DNA of 64,000 nucleotides from Edaphochlamys debaryana (GCA_016858145.1 JAEHOE010000089.1:1-64000), one strand, 5' to 3'. Shown: positions 49,701 to 59,963, counted from the first letter of the stretch. Notes: generated from the letters alone by a model not told the origin. Numbers and translations: made by a program.

Positions 49701-52058
49701 TCGCCCACACGATCTGCTGCCTCACCTCCACGCGGCCAGCCGAAGCGGAATGCGTACGTCTCCTGCAGCCTCTTGAGGTCCGTCACGCTGAGGGCCCGGT
49801 TGTAGACCAGGACCACTCCCAGTACTGTTCGGCTCTTGGCGGATCCCATGCACCTGGACGTTCCAACCGTCAGGCGTTCGGGGCCGACCGAGGTGGGCGT
49901 CTGGCCCGTGAAAGCCTCTCGCAGCGCGATGCCCCCGCTTGTGCCGGTGCCGGCGTAGTAGTACGCCCCCCCCGTGCCGCCCTTGCGCCTCACAAAGGCG
50001 TGCAGCGTCCAGCCCGGCTCCACGGGCACGGGCCTCGAGGTGTGGAAGGCGGTGTCCCAGGCGAAATCCCCCGATATGTAAGACTCCCGGGTGCCAAACA
50101 TAAAGCCGGTGGTGCTGGGCGCTCCCGCGCAGCTCAGCTCCGCTATGAGGTAATTGGCCTCCCAGTCGATGACCTGGCCCCGCAGGGATTGGATGACCAC
50201 GACCGTGAACGCAGCGGTCGGGTCCGTGCTCCAGTTTGGCAGGTCGCTGGTCATGACACCGGCGGCTGAGGTCATGTCTAGGGACCACCCGGCCGTGGCG
50301 GGGCCCGTGCTGTTGCTGTAGGTCACGGCAGCGGCGCCCTCGACCTCCTCAAAGGCCATGGTCTGGTTCCGGCCCGCAGCCCCCAGGCCGAACTGAGGGC
50401 GGGTGGGGCGGGGAATGAGGATGAAAGGGGGGCACAAACGATGGCACAGAGGCCTTGCTGGCGCGTGCGTGCCGCGCGCATGCATGCATGCAGCAGCAGG
50501 GCACGCTCCGCCGGGGCAGTGTTGCTATCTTCCCTGGGATGAATCGGCTGAGCTGGCGGCTAATCCGCCTGGACCGGCCCTTTTAGCCGGCTGGCGGTGG
50601 CGGGTTGGCACGGGTTAATCGGCTGGCCTTGGGCGCCAGCCCAAATTGAGTCGGCTGGACTAGCTGGACCGGCGGTAAATCACGGATTTCCTTCAGATCA
50701 GTCGGCGCCGCCGGCGGACTGTCCAGCCGACTAACCGACTACGATATCAACACTGGCCACGGGACGTGCACGTGCACCCCCGCCGCCCCATGCAGGCATG
50801 CAGCTACGGGACGTGCACGTGCATCCCCGCCCCATGCATGCATGCATGCATGCATCCTCGCGCCGCACCTGCAGGTCCCGCCAGGCCGTGGCCTCGCTGC
50901 CGTCCAGCCGCGACACCTGCACGCCCCTGGCCGAGTCCAAGTGGGCGCACTCGGGCCGCAGGTCGGAGGGCAGGACCGTGGCGGGGCCTGGTGGGATGGA
51001 GGGGAACGGAAGGTGGCAGCTGGTTATGCAATAGCCACAACTATGCCGCCAAGCCCCTTGCTTGAAGCGTTCTGCAAGCCCCGAGAAGCAGTGCTAAGGA
51101 GAGCCCAGCTTTGCCGGTAAGCTTTGCTCTGTCGCATGGCAAGCCCCCGCCCCTATGCCCCAGAGCACGGCTATATATGTACGAAGGCGCACCCACCATT
51201 GGGGCCTGACACGAGAGGCGGAGGGGGGGGCGCAGGCGGGGATGGCGGTGTCGGCGGAAGGGGTGGGTCTGGAGGGAGGTAGGGGGCGGCGATCAGGGGG
51301 GGGGGGGGGGCTTCAGCATACGCACAAGGTATTAAGATTACATTGTCGTCACCGGGGCAGATGTATGGGTCCTAGCGGCTGCTGGTTTCAGTAGTCTCAC
51401 CTCCAAGTGGATCCAAGCCCTACTACTTAAGCAAAGGGCGGGCGACTGCTGCATACTCTGTGTCATGCATGCATCACGTACCTCGGCAGTACCATCTTGC
51501 TTCGCGCCAATTGTAGGTGTCGGGGCAAGGATTGCCCAAGGGAGGCGGCAAAGTGCATGACTGTTTGTTGTTGCAGGTGACAGCCGTGTTGGCGAAGTAC
51601 CCGAGGTCCGTGCAGATGACGTTTTGTAGCTATGGGTGAACGAGGAACGGACAGATTTAGAAAGCATAAGTGGCTGAGTTTGGCCGCGGGTGCAGAGCAA
51701 AATCGGTCAAGCAGCCAGGAGGGTGCTGACACATCCTCTGGCGTATATAGCGTGCCGGAAGCCCCCCACACCAACCTGCATAGAACCGGATCCGCCGACG
51801 TACTGACATGACGTGTTGTCGTACCGCCCGTTGAAGGCCCAGCAGACCTCGATGACGCTACCGGCGGGGCACTCCAGGACAGGGAGGAGCTGGTCGTCGC
51901 AGGACTTCCCGGTGCCGTAGGTTCCGCAGGTCGCAGCTGCGCGGGACAGCGCGCGGGTGACGGGGCAGCAGGGACAGTTCATTAGAAGCGGATTCAATTC
52001 ACATGTTTGTACACTTACCGCTACCGGTTGCTTTAGTGGATGGCCGGTCGTCAGTCAC
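42272..52058 (-). CDS. Mosaic secreted/surface protein: SUEL lectin, LamG, PAN, DxDxDG, 4x WSC, Cys-rich modules
   Basis: About 28 exons, read right to left, give roughly 1,570 residues. Exon spans: 52019-52058, 51776-51936, 51482-51629, 50869-50987, 49726-50392, 49391-49564, 49094-49220, 48878-49063, 48612-48774, 48316-48384, 47924-48130, 47453-47581, 47237-47299, 46875-47102, 46358-46483, 46058-46228, 45769-45891, 45503-45670, 45319-45426, 45038-45202, 44794-44904, 44534-44698, 44276-44414, 43980-44152, 43584-43788, 43238-43385, 42774-42923, 42272-42566. Phases agree at every junction except 48878/48774, where one base is missing. The stop is TGA at 42272-42274. Inferred role: secreted or wall/surface carbohydrate-binding protein rich in disulfides. 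No start codon or signal peptide was found; the 52019-52058 exon is tentative. It could be two adjacent genes, but a strong donor (GTGAGC) and in-phase acceptor link 48612 to 48384. Confidence 0.72.
43980..44414 (-). CDS. Twin PxQxWG segments of the mosaic gene
   Basis: Exon 44276-44414 encodes KYGVIPGQSWGSAPPD then WTYSNC. Exon 43980-44152 encodes RYRIVPFQTWGGMLAADL then YSALNC. The two are weak repeats of each other (Y-x-h-h-P-x-Q-S/T-W-G, closing NC). The second exon runs on into CPPGTSWIDGICTSYP and donor CCCAA|GTGGGT. Without the splice a TAA follows at once (43969-43971), so intron retention would end the protein here. Confidence 0.6.
44534..46483 (-). CDS. Four tandem WSC domains of the mosaic gene
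   Basis: Each WSC domain uses two exons. The first carries YLGCFxD...RLPxLLG...C.ALA; the second carries YGxQYxxxCWGGxD...CxxxCxGxxxExCGGxxxNSxY. Pairs are 46358-46483 with 46058-46228, 45769-45891 with 45503-45670, 45319-45426 with 45038-45202, and 44794-44904 with 44534-44698. All eight exons are bounded by phase-1 introns, so each pair can be duplicated without breaking the frame. WSC domains (pfam01822) are carbohydrate-binding modules of fungal stress sensors and algal surface proteins. The second domain has CLGG for CWGG and the fourth CFGG, a relaxed tryptophan position. Confidence 0.85.
46875..48384 (-). CDS. Repeated Cys/DxDxDG module and proline-rich linker of the mosaic gene
   Basis: A two-part module recurs three times across six exons. 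Part one is a short Cys segment with a C-G-C-G-L-DC pattern: CGKWSRGGPGETRLQRDCG (48316-48384), the tail CPGGQVMQLDCG of 47924-48130, and CSQGRMLSVDC (47237-47299). Part two starts with an acidic loop: DGDGLMDAV (47924-48130), DADGVKDLAC (47453-47581) and DNIRDWVC (46875-47102). It continues with a GxRGVxxS/xxGC and GYP-xA-CP segment. The loops resemble thrombospondin type-3 or dockerin calcium loops. The last copy ends in a PPSPPPPPPPP linker, typical of hydroxyproline-rich algal wall proteins. All junctions are phase 1. Confidence 0.6.
48612..49564 (-). CDS. PAN/Apple-like and unassigned Cys-bearing exons of the mosaic gene
   Basis: Exon 49391-49564 encodes VCLPGVDVKGSALSND, ATACQAACGRNASCEFSVFD and GFC. 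Its C-x-x-AC and N-xx-C-x-F spacing resembles PAN/Apple domains. Exon 48878-49063 holds a second C-x-x-AC-DSDPTC pattern. Exon 49094-49220 encodes CFSRPNYGTYYCAPQW. Exon 48612-48774 encodes DPCRRPLFRFVAVAAG and ends ETCIKARVY at a strong GTGAGC donor. The 48878 to 48774 splice is out of phase by one base: a sequence error, a missed micro-exon or a lesion. Confidence 0.55.
49726..50987 (-). CDS. LamG/ConA-like domain exons of the mosaic gene
   Basis: Exon 50869-50987 encodes LDSARGVQVSRLDGSEATAW, the opening strand typical of Laminin_G_3 domains. The long exon 49726-50392 continues with FGLGAAGRNQTMAFEEVEG, FTVVVIQSLRG, a ligand-face region, GWTLHAFVRRKGG, and LGVVLVYNRALSVTDLKRLQ near the end. 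That last motif (L-xx-hhhYNRALS-x-x-E/D) is diagnostic for the LamG-like jelly roll. At 667 bp this is by far the largest exon of the gene. The junction is phase 0, unlike most introns of this gene. Confidence 0.75.
50500..50868. repeat. Intronic inverted repeat and CATG microsatellite
   Basis: Inside the intron between exons 50869-50987 and 49726-50392, AGTCGGCTGGAC (50649-50660) is exactly inverted at 50721-50732, within a zone rich in CGGCTGG/CCAGCCG. Two copies of GGGACGTGCACGTGCA (containing palindrome GTGCACGTGCAC) lie near 50761 and 50808. A (CATG)n run of about six units follows at 50835-50857. It may be a small MITE-like insertion. Confidence 0.4.
51482..52058 (-). CDS. N-terminal SUEL-type (galactose-binding) lectin exons of the mosaic gene
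   Basis: Exon 51776-51936 encodes a Cys-rich lead-in and then ECPAGSVIEVCWAFNGRYDN. Exon 51482-51629 encodes VICTDLGYF, CNNKQSC, NPCPDTYNWREARWYC. The order (C-G-x-V-I, A-x-x-G-R, C-x-x-x-x-SC, NPCPDT, closing W-Y-C) fits the SUEL/Gal_lectin fold (pfam02140), which binds rhamnose or galactose in other proteins. The two exons join in phase 0. A short exon at 52019-52058, with donor GTAAGT and the right phase, is a plausible but weak upstream piece. Confidence 0.65.
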
Positions 52059-52216
52059 CTCAAGTCACGGGTGCCCAGCAGCGCCAAAGGGTCCCAGCGT
52101 CCCACGTGTGTTGCTTGGTCGCCTGGTGCGCGCACCCCCTTGCTCCCACCGCACCCAAAGTCCCAAACACGCCCGGAGTTTACCTACCGGCTACCGGCTC
52201 CGGCTCGGCTCCTGCC

Positions 52217-52636
52217 CCCACTGGCCCCGCCCACCCGTCAATCCTACTGACCTGCCCACCCCTTGACCTCATCACCACCACCACTGCCCCCCTCAGCTGC
52301 TGACCCCACTGGCCCCGCCCACCCGTCAATCCTACTGACCTGCCCACCCCTTGACCTCATCACCACCACCACTGCCCCCCTCAGCTGACCCACTGGCCCC
52401 GCCCACCCGTCAATCCTACTGACCTGCCCACCCCTTGACCTCATCACCACCACCACTGCCCCCCTCAGCTGACCCACTGGCCCCGCCCACCCGTCAATCC
52501 TACTGACCTGCCCACCCCTTGACCTCATCACCACCACCACTGCCCCCCTCAGCTGACCCACTGGCCCCGCCCACCCGTCAATCCTACTGACCTGCCCACC
52601 CCTTGACCTCATCACCACCACCACTGCCCCCCTCAG
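52217..52636. repeat. 84-bp minisatellite, five copies
   Basis: Five head-to-tail units are marked by CTGGCCCCGCCCACCCGTCA starting near 52221, 52309, 52393, 52477 and 52561 (spacings 88, 84, 84, 84). Each contains CACCCCTTGACCTCATCACC and ends in a pyrimidine run CCCCCCTCAG that looks like a splice acceptor. The 84-bp period equals 28 codons, so open frames run through it on the minus strand. I see no reason to call it coding. Confidence 0.85.
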
Positions 52637-52701
52637 CTGAGCGCCTCCATCCTGGTGGTGTTCGGCTGCTGACGAAGACCTGCTCGCCGCCCTGATCACC
52701 T
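52637..52701 (+). other. Exon-like remnant, plus strand
   Basis: Directly after the last minisatellite acceptor (CCCCCCTCAG), the plus strand reads LSASILVVFGC and then, one frame over, DEDLLAALIT, ending at GTAAGC (donor) or TGTAA (possible poly-A signal). Both halves look protein-like, but the frame changes at about 52670. It may be the relic of a plus-strand gene. Family unknown. Confidence 0.25.
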
Positions 52702-53700
52702 GTAAGCTTTCAGCACCACCCCACTGCTCCCACTGCCCCCACTGCCCCCGCTGCCACTGCCCGAATTGCCCCTTTCGCCTGAACGGGCCACACTGCCTTC
52801 ACACGGTGGTAACGGTTGGGCCCCGGGTAAGTGGAGACAGTGGCGGTTGGGGAGGGGAGGGGCCGTGGGGGCGGTGGGGTAGTAGGGGGGGAAGGGGGCG
52901 GTGGGGGCGTTGGGCGGGGGCGCTGGGAGAGGGGGTGCAGGGGTGATGCTCGAGCTCTCCACAGGGCGTTGCCCCAGCACCTCCCTGACCCCACTGCCCT
53001 GATCGCCCGTACTGGCCCCGCCCACGCACCACCCCCACCGCCCCCATCGACCCCGCCATCCCGCCTCACAGCCCCTTCTGCACACGCCTGCCTATGACTC
53101 AGCGGCGGCTCTAGGAGGTGTCTCTCCGAACTGTTGGGCGCGTGTCCCAACGCTTGTCTCCCCGTGGGAGTGTCTGACGGCTTTGCAACCGGGCTACGCG
53201 AGTAAAGTCTGGGTCCACTGTGGCTCTTTCAATCTCTGTGCTTGTTGGTCCCCTGGATGGAGGCTGTGACGCGGGGTAGCGCCGTGGAAGCAACCGCCAG
53301 GTGGCGGGTTAGCTGGGCATTGTCGAGGGGTGCTACAGCCCCCTCCACCTCCACCGCCCACACCGTCCCTCCACCCCCAACCCCCCACCCCCACCGCCCC
53401 CACCGCTCCCTCCGCCCCCATCCACCCCCGCCGCTCCCTCCGCCCCCTCTACCCCCACCGCCCACTTCACCCCCTCCACCACCATCCACCCCCCCCCCCC
53501 CAGCCCCTCCACCCCCACCGCTCCCTCCGCCCCCACCGCTCCCCCCACCCCCCACCCGCCCCCAGCACCCCCCACCCTCCACCCCCTCCACCCCCTCCTG
53601 CCCCTCCAACCCCTCCACCCCCTCCAACCGCCCCCTCCACCCGCCCCCTCCACCCGCCCCCTCCACCCGCCCCCTCCACCCACGGGTGCGTGTAAGGGGC
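52702..53700. repeat. Low-complexity C-rich DNA (CCCCCTCCACC-type)
   Basis: 52715-53100 is rich in CACTGCCCC and CCCCACC runs. 53335-53690 is an almost pure mixture of C with T and A (CCCCTCCACCC, CCACCGCTCC). Long open frames of proline or glycine arise from it on both strands but show no other sequence content. Confidence 0.75.
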
Positions 53701-55330
53701 GGGGAAACGAAAGGAGGGGATGAGAAAGCAGGGCAGTAGCAATTCCCTGCTGGTTCTTAGGGACTGGCGGGGCTGAGCGAGGACTGAGTGAGAGTGGCCG
53801 GGGTTGTGAGCCCCTTGGAGAAGGGAAGGGGTGCTGAGGGCTGACGACTGGACCGGTCACACTCCACCAAGTACCACAAGCTTGGATGAGGAGGGTCCCA
53901 GTGGCGGCCCGACACCACTTGAGTCGCCGGCCAGCCTGCGGATGGGTGCCCCCCTAGCAGGCCCGCAAGGGGGCCCTAGCCCCGCACGATACTGCCCGCC
54001 CCCCACCCCAAGGGGGGGTGCCTGTTTCAATTGTTGCCATGCCCTGGGTAGCAGGCGGCTGGTTCTCGGGGCCGTGCCCTCGTGCACTCGTTTGCCTGGC
54101 ACCCGCGTTCTTAACCCCCAAGGGGTCTCGGAGCCCGGCGGTCAGCGGAGCCCTCCCCGCAGTCGCTCGAGCCGCGAGCGCTCCCCCCGGTCGCGTGTTC
54201 CAGAAGCAACTATAGGCCGTCCGCGTCGGACAGAAAGGCCGCAAGCGTGGACACCAGCACGCGCGTGAAGGCCGCCCGAAGGCGAAGGTGTCTCGCGCAC
54301 ACTTTTTTGTTTACAGGCGTGGCTGATGAGTGTCCAACGAGCGCTAAGATAATCGAGCGTAGCTGAAGACGTGCGCAATTATACATACATCGCAACGCTT
54401 TGAGCCCCGCCCTCGACGACCCGCATACAGGTACGCCACCCGCGCGTTTGCCTTCCTCAAGTGGCGTCAGAGTCACAGAGGCACAGTGTACTCTCCTCTT
54501 ACCTTGTGCTTCACAAAAACTCCGCCTCCAGCAGAGCGCCAGAGCAGCTATCGCCAAACAAAGTAGCTGCTTCCTTGCTCCCCACCTGCAAACCAGCTGA
54601 CATTGTGGGCTGGTTCTGGGCGATGGTCTGGGCATTGCGCTCCCCCGTTCCTCAGGAGTAGGCCAATTGGAAGTGCCACAGTGCGTATTATGAACGTAAG
54701 GTAAGGCGAGAGTTCGTCTCGACTCTGCAAGTCCTCGAAACCGGACGGCTCGGTCTGTTCCGCCTTCAGGGACTTGGAATGAGCAACTGTGAGCACCACG
54801 GCGATGCAAACAGATACAAGCTAATAAAGAGAGCAGATGAGGGACTCGCAGGCCCGACCGGATGGGGCTGACGCAGGGCCGACAAAGTCTCCGACTTCTG
54901 CACTAGAATGAGTGCACCGTGTGCTGACACCGCGAATTGCTCTACCGTGCAAAGGCGGGTGTTAGGATAAATCATTAGGCAGCGCCCGGACTTCGCCCGT
55001 GCCCGCCGTGGCCGTGGCCCCGGAATCCCCTGCGCCCCGGCCCCAGCAGCCGCGACATAGCCCACTTGCAAACCTGCACTCTGCACACCCGCTGCGCTCA
55101 ACCTAGTCCCGATTTCCCATTCCCCCCTCTGTCATCCAAACCCAAGCACCCTGGACGTCGGCCTACCTTCAACGTAATCAAGCTACTTTCTTCCGCCAGC
55201 TCCGCCCCAGACTCAGGCCATCAATCTCCGGCCACTTGCTGATCGCCTCGGCACACATACTGTACACAACGGCGAAGGCGTCCCTGGTGCTGAGCTACCC
55301 CTCCCGCGCTTCCGCCAGGCGAACTCCACC
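53701..55330. other. Stretch without a recognised gene
   Basis: Composition falls towards a more balanced base content around 54300-54960. Several overlapping open frames exist on both strands (the longest at 54210-54809, minus), but none has a recognisable domain or consistent splice sites. TTTACAGG at 54309-54316 contains TGTAA on the minus strand and could be a distant poly-A signal for the MYND gene. Confidence 0.4.
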
Positions 55331-58300
55331 TCACCCGCCGCGCTGCAGCCGCCCCCCGCACGCCTCCTTGTGCCCCGCCTTCCAGTGCGCCGTCTGGCAC
55401 TCCTTGCAGCAGTAGGCCGCCTGCTTGCAGCGCGCACACTGCTGCAGCCGCAGCCCCGCCTCGCTGTCCCCAGAGAGGTTGGCACAGGCGGGGTTGGCAC
55501 AGACGGGCAGCAGCGCACGGGCAGCGGCCAGCGCTTGGCCCAGCTGAGCGGCCCCTGCAGCCGCCGGCCGGAAGGCTCCTCGACCGCCGCCGCTGCTGCT
55601 CCCCGCCCCGCCTCCCGCCGCTGTACCTGCCCCGAGCACGAGCAACGCTGGGCCGCCGGCCTCCAGGGAAGCCGCCAGGGCCCTCACGCGCACGCCCCAG
55701 CCCCCACCCCCACAGCCGTACGCGTCGAGCAGTGCCGCCAGCGCTGTCAGAGCCTCGGGCCGCCAGGGGTGGGACGGGGCACCGGTGTACCCGCCCCCCA
55801 GCACCTCAGCCGGCCAGGCCGCCACGACGGCGCAGCACGCCCCCGCCAGCGCCTCCAGCCGAGAAGGCCAGTCCGCAGCGCCGGGCAGGGGGTGCTCCCC
55901 GCAGCCGTGCAGGGCGCTCAGGACAGCCCCCAGGAGCGACCCCGCCCCCACCTCCACCAGCAGGAAGGACTGCAGGACAGCCGCGGCCGCCCCTGCAGAA
56001 GGGACGTCCTCCGCACCACCGCTGCTGCCGGGGACGCCGTCGGCCCCGCCGGCCGCTGCCCCCCGCGATGCACCACAGCCCTCCACGTCGGCACCGCCAT
56101 CAGTCGCAGAGGCCGCCTCCGCCAGCGCCCGGACCCAGCGCAGGGCCACGAGGGGGCACGCCAGCACCAGGCCTTCGGCGCTGATTGCCGCTAGCGGACC
56201 GGCCATAGCCCCGGACATGCTTCCCGTGGCCCTCAAGTCCACTGCCGCGTCTGCCGCCTTTCGGGCGTGCGCCGCGGCCACTGGCAGCAGCCGCAGGGGC
56301 GGCAGCCAGAGGGAGGACGCGAAGCAGGGCGCGGCTGCGGGTTGTGTCGCGGCGAGGAGCGCTTCCGAAGAAGGGGCTGGTTCAGCAGACCCTCCAGCAA
56401 TTTCTGGGCTTCCCACGGCCCTGAAACGGCCGGCGAGGCTTGCAGGGGCTTGGCAAGGGTTGCGAGCAGTGCTGCCGCCTGGCGCGGCGGGGCGCAGGTC
56501 AGGACGGCACGGAGACGGGTTCCGTTCAGCCTGACCTCCTTTGCAGCGAGCGTGTGGGGCTCGCTGCCCCGTGCCGCCCCCCGCAGGAGGCGCTCCAGCC
56601 CCGGCACCAGCCCCGCCTCCAGCGCCGCAGTCAGGCAGGGGGGGCGGGGGGCCGGGAGGGGTGTTTGGGAGAAGCGGGTCGGCGCCTGGTGGGGCAGGGA
56701 TGCGGCGAACAACATGGCAGTGAAGCGTGAAAAACAGAGCTTTTAGGCGCAGGCAAACCGGCAGTCCCTGCATACATAATGCCTGGGCCCCATTTCTACA
56801 GCCCGCCATCTATCAGCTATACAGCACCCACCGGCAGGCCCGACAAGGGGCGCAGTCGCGGCATCAATCATGCGGGCCAGGCAGCCGCCCAAGCGCCGCG
56901 CCGCCTCTGCTCGCTGAAGCAGCGGCAGGCAGTGCCGCACCACCCCCAGCGCCAGCCGCCACACGCCCAGCGCCTCCCCCCGGTGCCGCTGTGAGTCCGG
57001 GGGAGCCCAGGGCCCCAGCTTCACGCACCGCAGCAGCAGCTCCAGGGATTGCTGTTGGGGGGTGTACGGAGGGAAAACCGAGGGGAGGTTGCTTGTGGGA
57101 CGAATGTGGGGGCCCGGTGAAGGACAGGCGGGTTTGAAGCTGTAGAGGAGGCGATGCAGCGCACCAGCGGCTCCAGGGCGTGCTCTGCAGGGGCAGGCGG
57201 GGGCCGAGGAGAGAGGGCATGGAAGCATGCCGGCATTGCAAGCAGGGCAGGCGTCCTGTAGTGAACACACAGCTATGCCCCGGGCACAGGCTCTCATTCC
57301 CGCCTTCCCGCACTCACCACTGCGCAATTGGGCAGTGAAGGCAAGTCGATGAGGGCCCAGAACGACTGGACCACCTCCTCCTCGCCCAGGCTGTACCGGA
57401 CGCGAGCGCCCAGGCCGGGTGCCGGCCCCGTGCCCACGATGCCGCCCTGCTCCGCGCTCGCAGAGGCCAGCGAAAACCGCCCCAGCCGCAGCAGCACCGC
57501 CACCGCCCCGCCGCGGGGCAGGCAGCGGGGGCCGCCATGGGCCCGGGGCAGGCGAGGTCCGCATTAAGGGCGCTCAGCATTCCCCCCAGGACAGATCCAT
57601 CCAGCTGCTTGCACCCCCTCAGGCGCAGCTGGCTGGGATCAGCCCCCGCGCCCTCTGCCTCCGGGACATCGTACAGCATCCCGCGTACGGCGCCGTACGC
57701 CGGCTCCCCGTCCGCCATGGAGAGCAGTACGACGCCCGCCTCGATCATGGCCGTACGAATGCACGGCCCGAGCGTCGAGGGCAGCAAGTCCGCAGCAGCG
57801 CAGCCGTCGATGTGCCGCAGCCCCAGGGCCGAGAGGTCCGCATTTAGGGTCTGTGCAGCCATCACCGCTCCGCCCGCAACCACGTTCAGCCTCGACACGA
57901 GAGCGCTGAGGCTGTTGGAGGGCTGCTGTCCGGGCGGCAGCGGCAGGTGCAGCATCAGCCGGCCGGCGTGATCCAGAACTCGGCTCTCGCGCAGGGCCCG
58001 GGCCAGGGACGACACCAGCTGCTGCGTGGGGGTGAGGGACCCCCCGCTTTGGCCCTGCCCTCCTGACGCCGCCGCCGTTGGTGCTGCCGACGGTTCGGCA
58101 AAGGACGCGACGCGCTTGATCAGCAGCAGCGTGTTGATAGCTGGCTAGCGATCCGCTCGCGCTGCTCCATACTGGCCGGCGGTGGGGCCCGAGGCGCCGC
58201 CGACGGCCCTGCCGCCGACGGTCCTGCCGCCGCCGACGGGCCCGCCGCTGCCCCTCCCGCCGCTGCCGCCGCGTGCACATCAGCTGCGGCGGCCAACTGC

Positions 58301-58770
58301 TTTGCTGCGGCCTGGAGCGTGTCCATGCGGAGCAGCTTGTCGGCGAGGGTGAAGGCCGCGTCGGTCGTGGTTGGAGAACCGTGGCTGGCGTGGATGAGCA
58401 GCCCCATAATGTTCAACAGAAAGGTTTTTATGTCGTGCGCGTGCTGCTCCTTGACTCCCTCAACAGTACCGATAGGCGTGGGGCTGCGCACATCGAAGGC
58501 GAGGACGCGCAGCAGCGCGGTGCAGGCGCCCTTGTCCCCGAATGGTGCCCTGCCATACAGCAGGATGTGATCCACGGCGGACGCTCCGAACACTCGCAAG
58601 TAAGAATGCAAGGTCAGGAGAGCTGTTGTCGCCCGCTGGAGCTCGGCGTTTGTCGGTGGCGGACGCGCATCGAGTGTGAGCAGGCGCCTCGCCGCATCGG
58701 GCAGCTGGTCGAGGGCACTCCTGGCTTGTGAAGGTAGGGCCGGGCCTTCAGCGTAAGCCCGGGGAGGCAT
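55331..58770 (-). CDS. MYND zinc-finger protein, frame-disrupted
   Basis: The C-terminus encodes CANPACANLSGDSEAGL and then CARCKQAAYCCKECQTAHW..HKEAC (55346-55495). This is a complete MYND finger with the usual Cys/His ligands, a protein-interaction module common at the C-terminus of large volvocalean proteins. Upstream is an Ala/Leu-rich helical region. Likely exons: 57318-58770 (ATG at 58768-58770), one beginning 57184 (end unclear), 56832-57051, and 55331-56685. The frame changes near 58135-58144, 57501-57522, 56631-56654 and 56362-56372. Each is resolved by a single base, and several lie in G/C runs. Past each break the protein continues sensibly (for example INTLLLIKRVASFAEPS after the first). 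Either a pseudogene or sequence indels. Function of the long N-terminal part unknown. Confidence 0.65.
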
Positions 58771-59963
58771 CCTCGCCGAAGGCAGCCGCCGTCCGGTACA
58801 CTACTAAAGCATGTCGCGTGTCGGATATGGCCAGGCAACGTTATAGTGCAGCGATATGCGGGCAGCTGTATGGCTGTATGGTTTTGGCACGACCCCATAC
58901 TGCAGAGCCCTAGGGCTAGGTCGCACAGACCCCACCCGCTTCCCGGCTGACACCTCCGATCCCGTCCGCCCCGGGCGCTCGCCTCCGTGCTTGGCGCCCA
59001 GGCCGATACCCACTCCCCGCCCGGCCTGCTGCTAGCTTCACGCCACATGCTTCTCTTCGCTGCGATGCCGCTGGCAGCAGGCGGCTGGCGGCCAAGGCGT
59101 CACGTGTTCTCCTTGCATGGTGCGCAATGGAGGTCGCTTCCGAGCCTTAGTGGATCGGCGGACGCGTCTCTGAGCTTGGGGGAAGGGGGCACGGGGGACG
59201 AGGTTACGCGAAAAGCAGGGCAAACGGCAAAGCGCAACAACATCTCTGGCGAAGTTCGTCTCTGAGCCTGGGGGCGTCAAGCGGCTCAGTAGAGTGCAGT
59301 CCACTGAGTGTTACAGCCCCATAGGCAGAGCCAGCGGGCAGCCAGCGACCAGCCTTACCAAGTACCTCGCGCACCGCTGGCTACTCTGCTCCTCAGCCCC
59401 AGACGCGGGCTGACCAGGACCAATTGACCGAAGCGGCCGGTCCAACGCCGCGCCACTCCGCCCTCGCCCGGCGGAAGGCCAGGCCCGGCTAGCTGCACGT
59501 TGCGTTGGCCCTCGCCCGGCCCGTTGCCCCCCCCCCCCCCTGCCCTCCGTGGCCTCCACAAAGCGACCGACGCCGCCGCACCCCCCCCCCGCGCCCCGCT
59601 GCCCCTTGCGTCCCCTTGGCGTGCCTCTTCACGTCCAAGCGTCCCTCGGAGGCCCAACATGCCGCCCTACCGTTCCCTAAGGCCTTTCAACTCACACCGC
59701 TGCCCTACGCGGGCGCTGTGACGGAGCACGCATCCGCGCACCCGTCTGCCACGGCCCTACACTCCTCCGCGCCCGCCCTCTGAGCACTGCGTGCCCCTGA
59801 TTCTCCCGTACGGCCCCTGCCGCCGGCTCTGCCCTTGTCGCTGTGGTGGAGCAGGCGCATTGTCCCCCCTTTGCCCCCGCCCCCCCTGCTCCTGCCCCTC
59901 TGCCCCCGCCCTCTGCCCAGTGCACGTGTTTCGTCCTCAAAGCCTCCTGCCACAGCCTGCTGC
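58771..59963. other. Intergenic region; NAF1 3' side and MYND-gene upstream side
   Basis: No gene is supported. It holds two copies of TCTCTGAGC(T/C)TGGGGG about 90 bp apart (near 59168 and 59257), a C-rich tract at 59527-59600, and the likely poly-A signal of NAF1 near 59311. Confidence 0.45.
59311..59315 (-). promoter_or_regulatory. TGTAA poly-A signal candidate for NAF1
   Basis: TTACA on the plus strand is TGTAA on the minus strand, the usual polyadenylation signal of chlorophycean algae. It lies about 650 bp past the NAF1 stop, a normal 3' UTR length in these algae. Confidence 0.4.

Noticed and set aside
52244..52699. 28-residue periodic protein on the minus strand
   Set aside because: The periodicity simply reflects the 84-bp minisatellite; no start, signal peptide or flanking exon supports it.
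53242..53866. Proline-rich or glycine-rich proteins on either strand
   Set aside because: They arise from C-rich low-complexity DNA and contain nothing else.
54210..54809. 199-residue minus-strand open frame
   Set aside because: No recognisable domain, competing open frames on both strands, no splice or start context; too weak to call.
55370..56534. Long plus-strand open frames opposite the MYND gene
   Set aside because: Antisense shadows: the minus strand carries the MYND finger and coherent protein, the plus strand only low-complexity P/R/A sequence.
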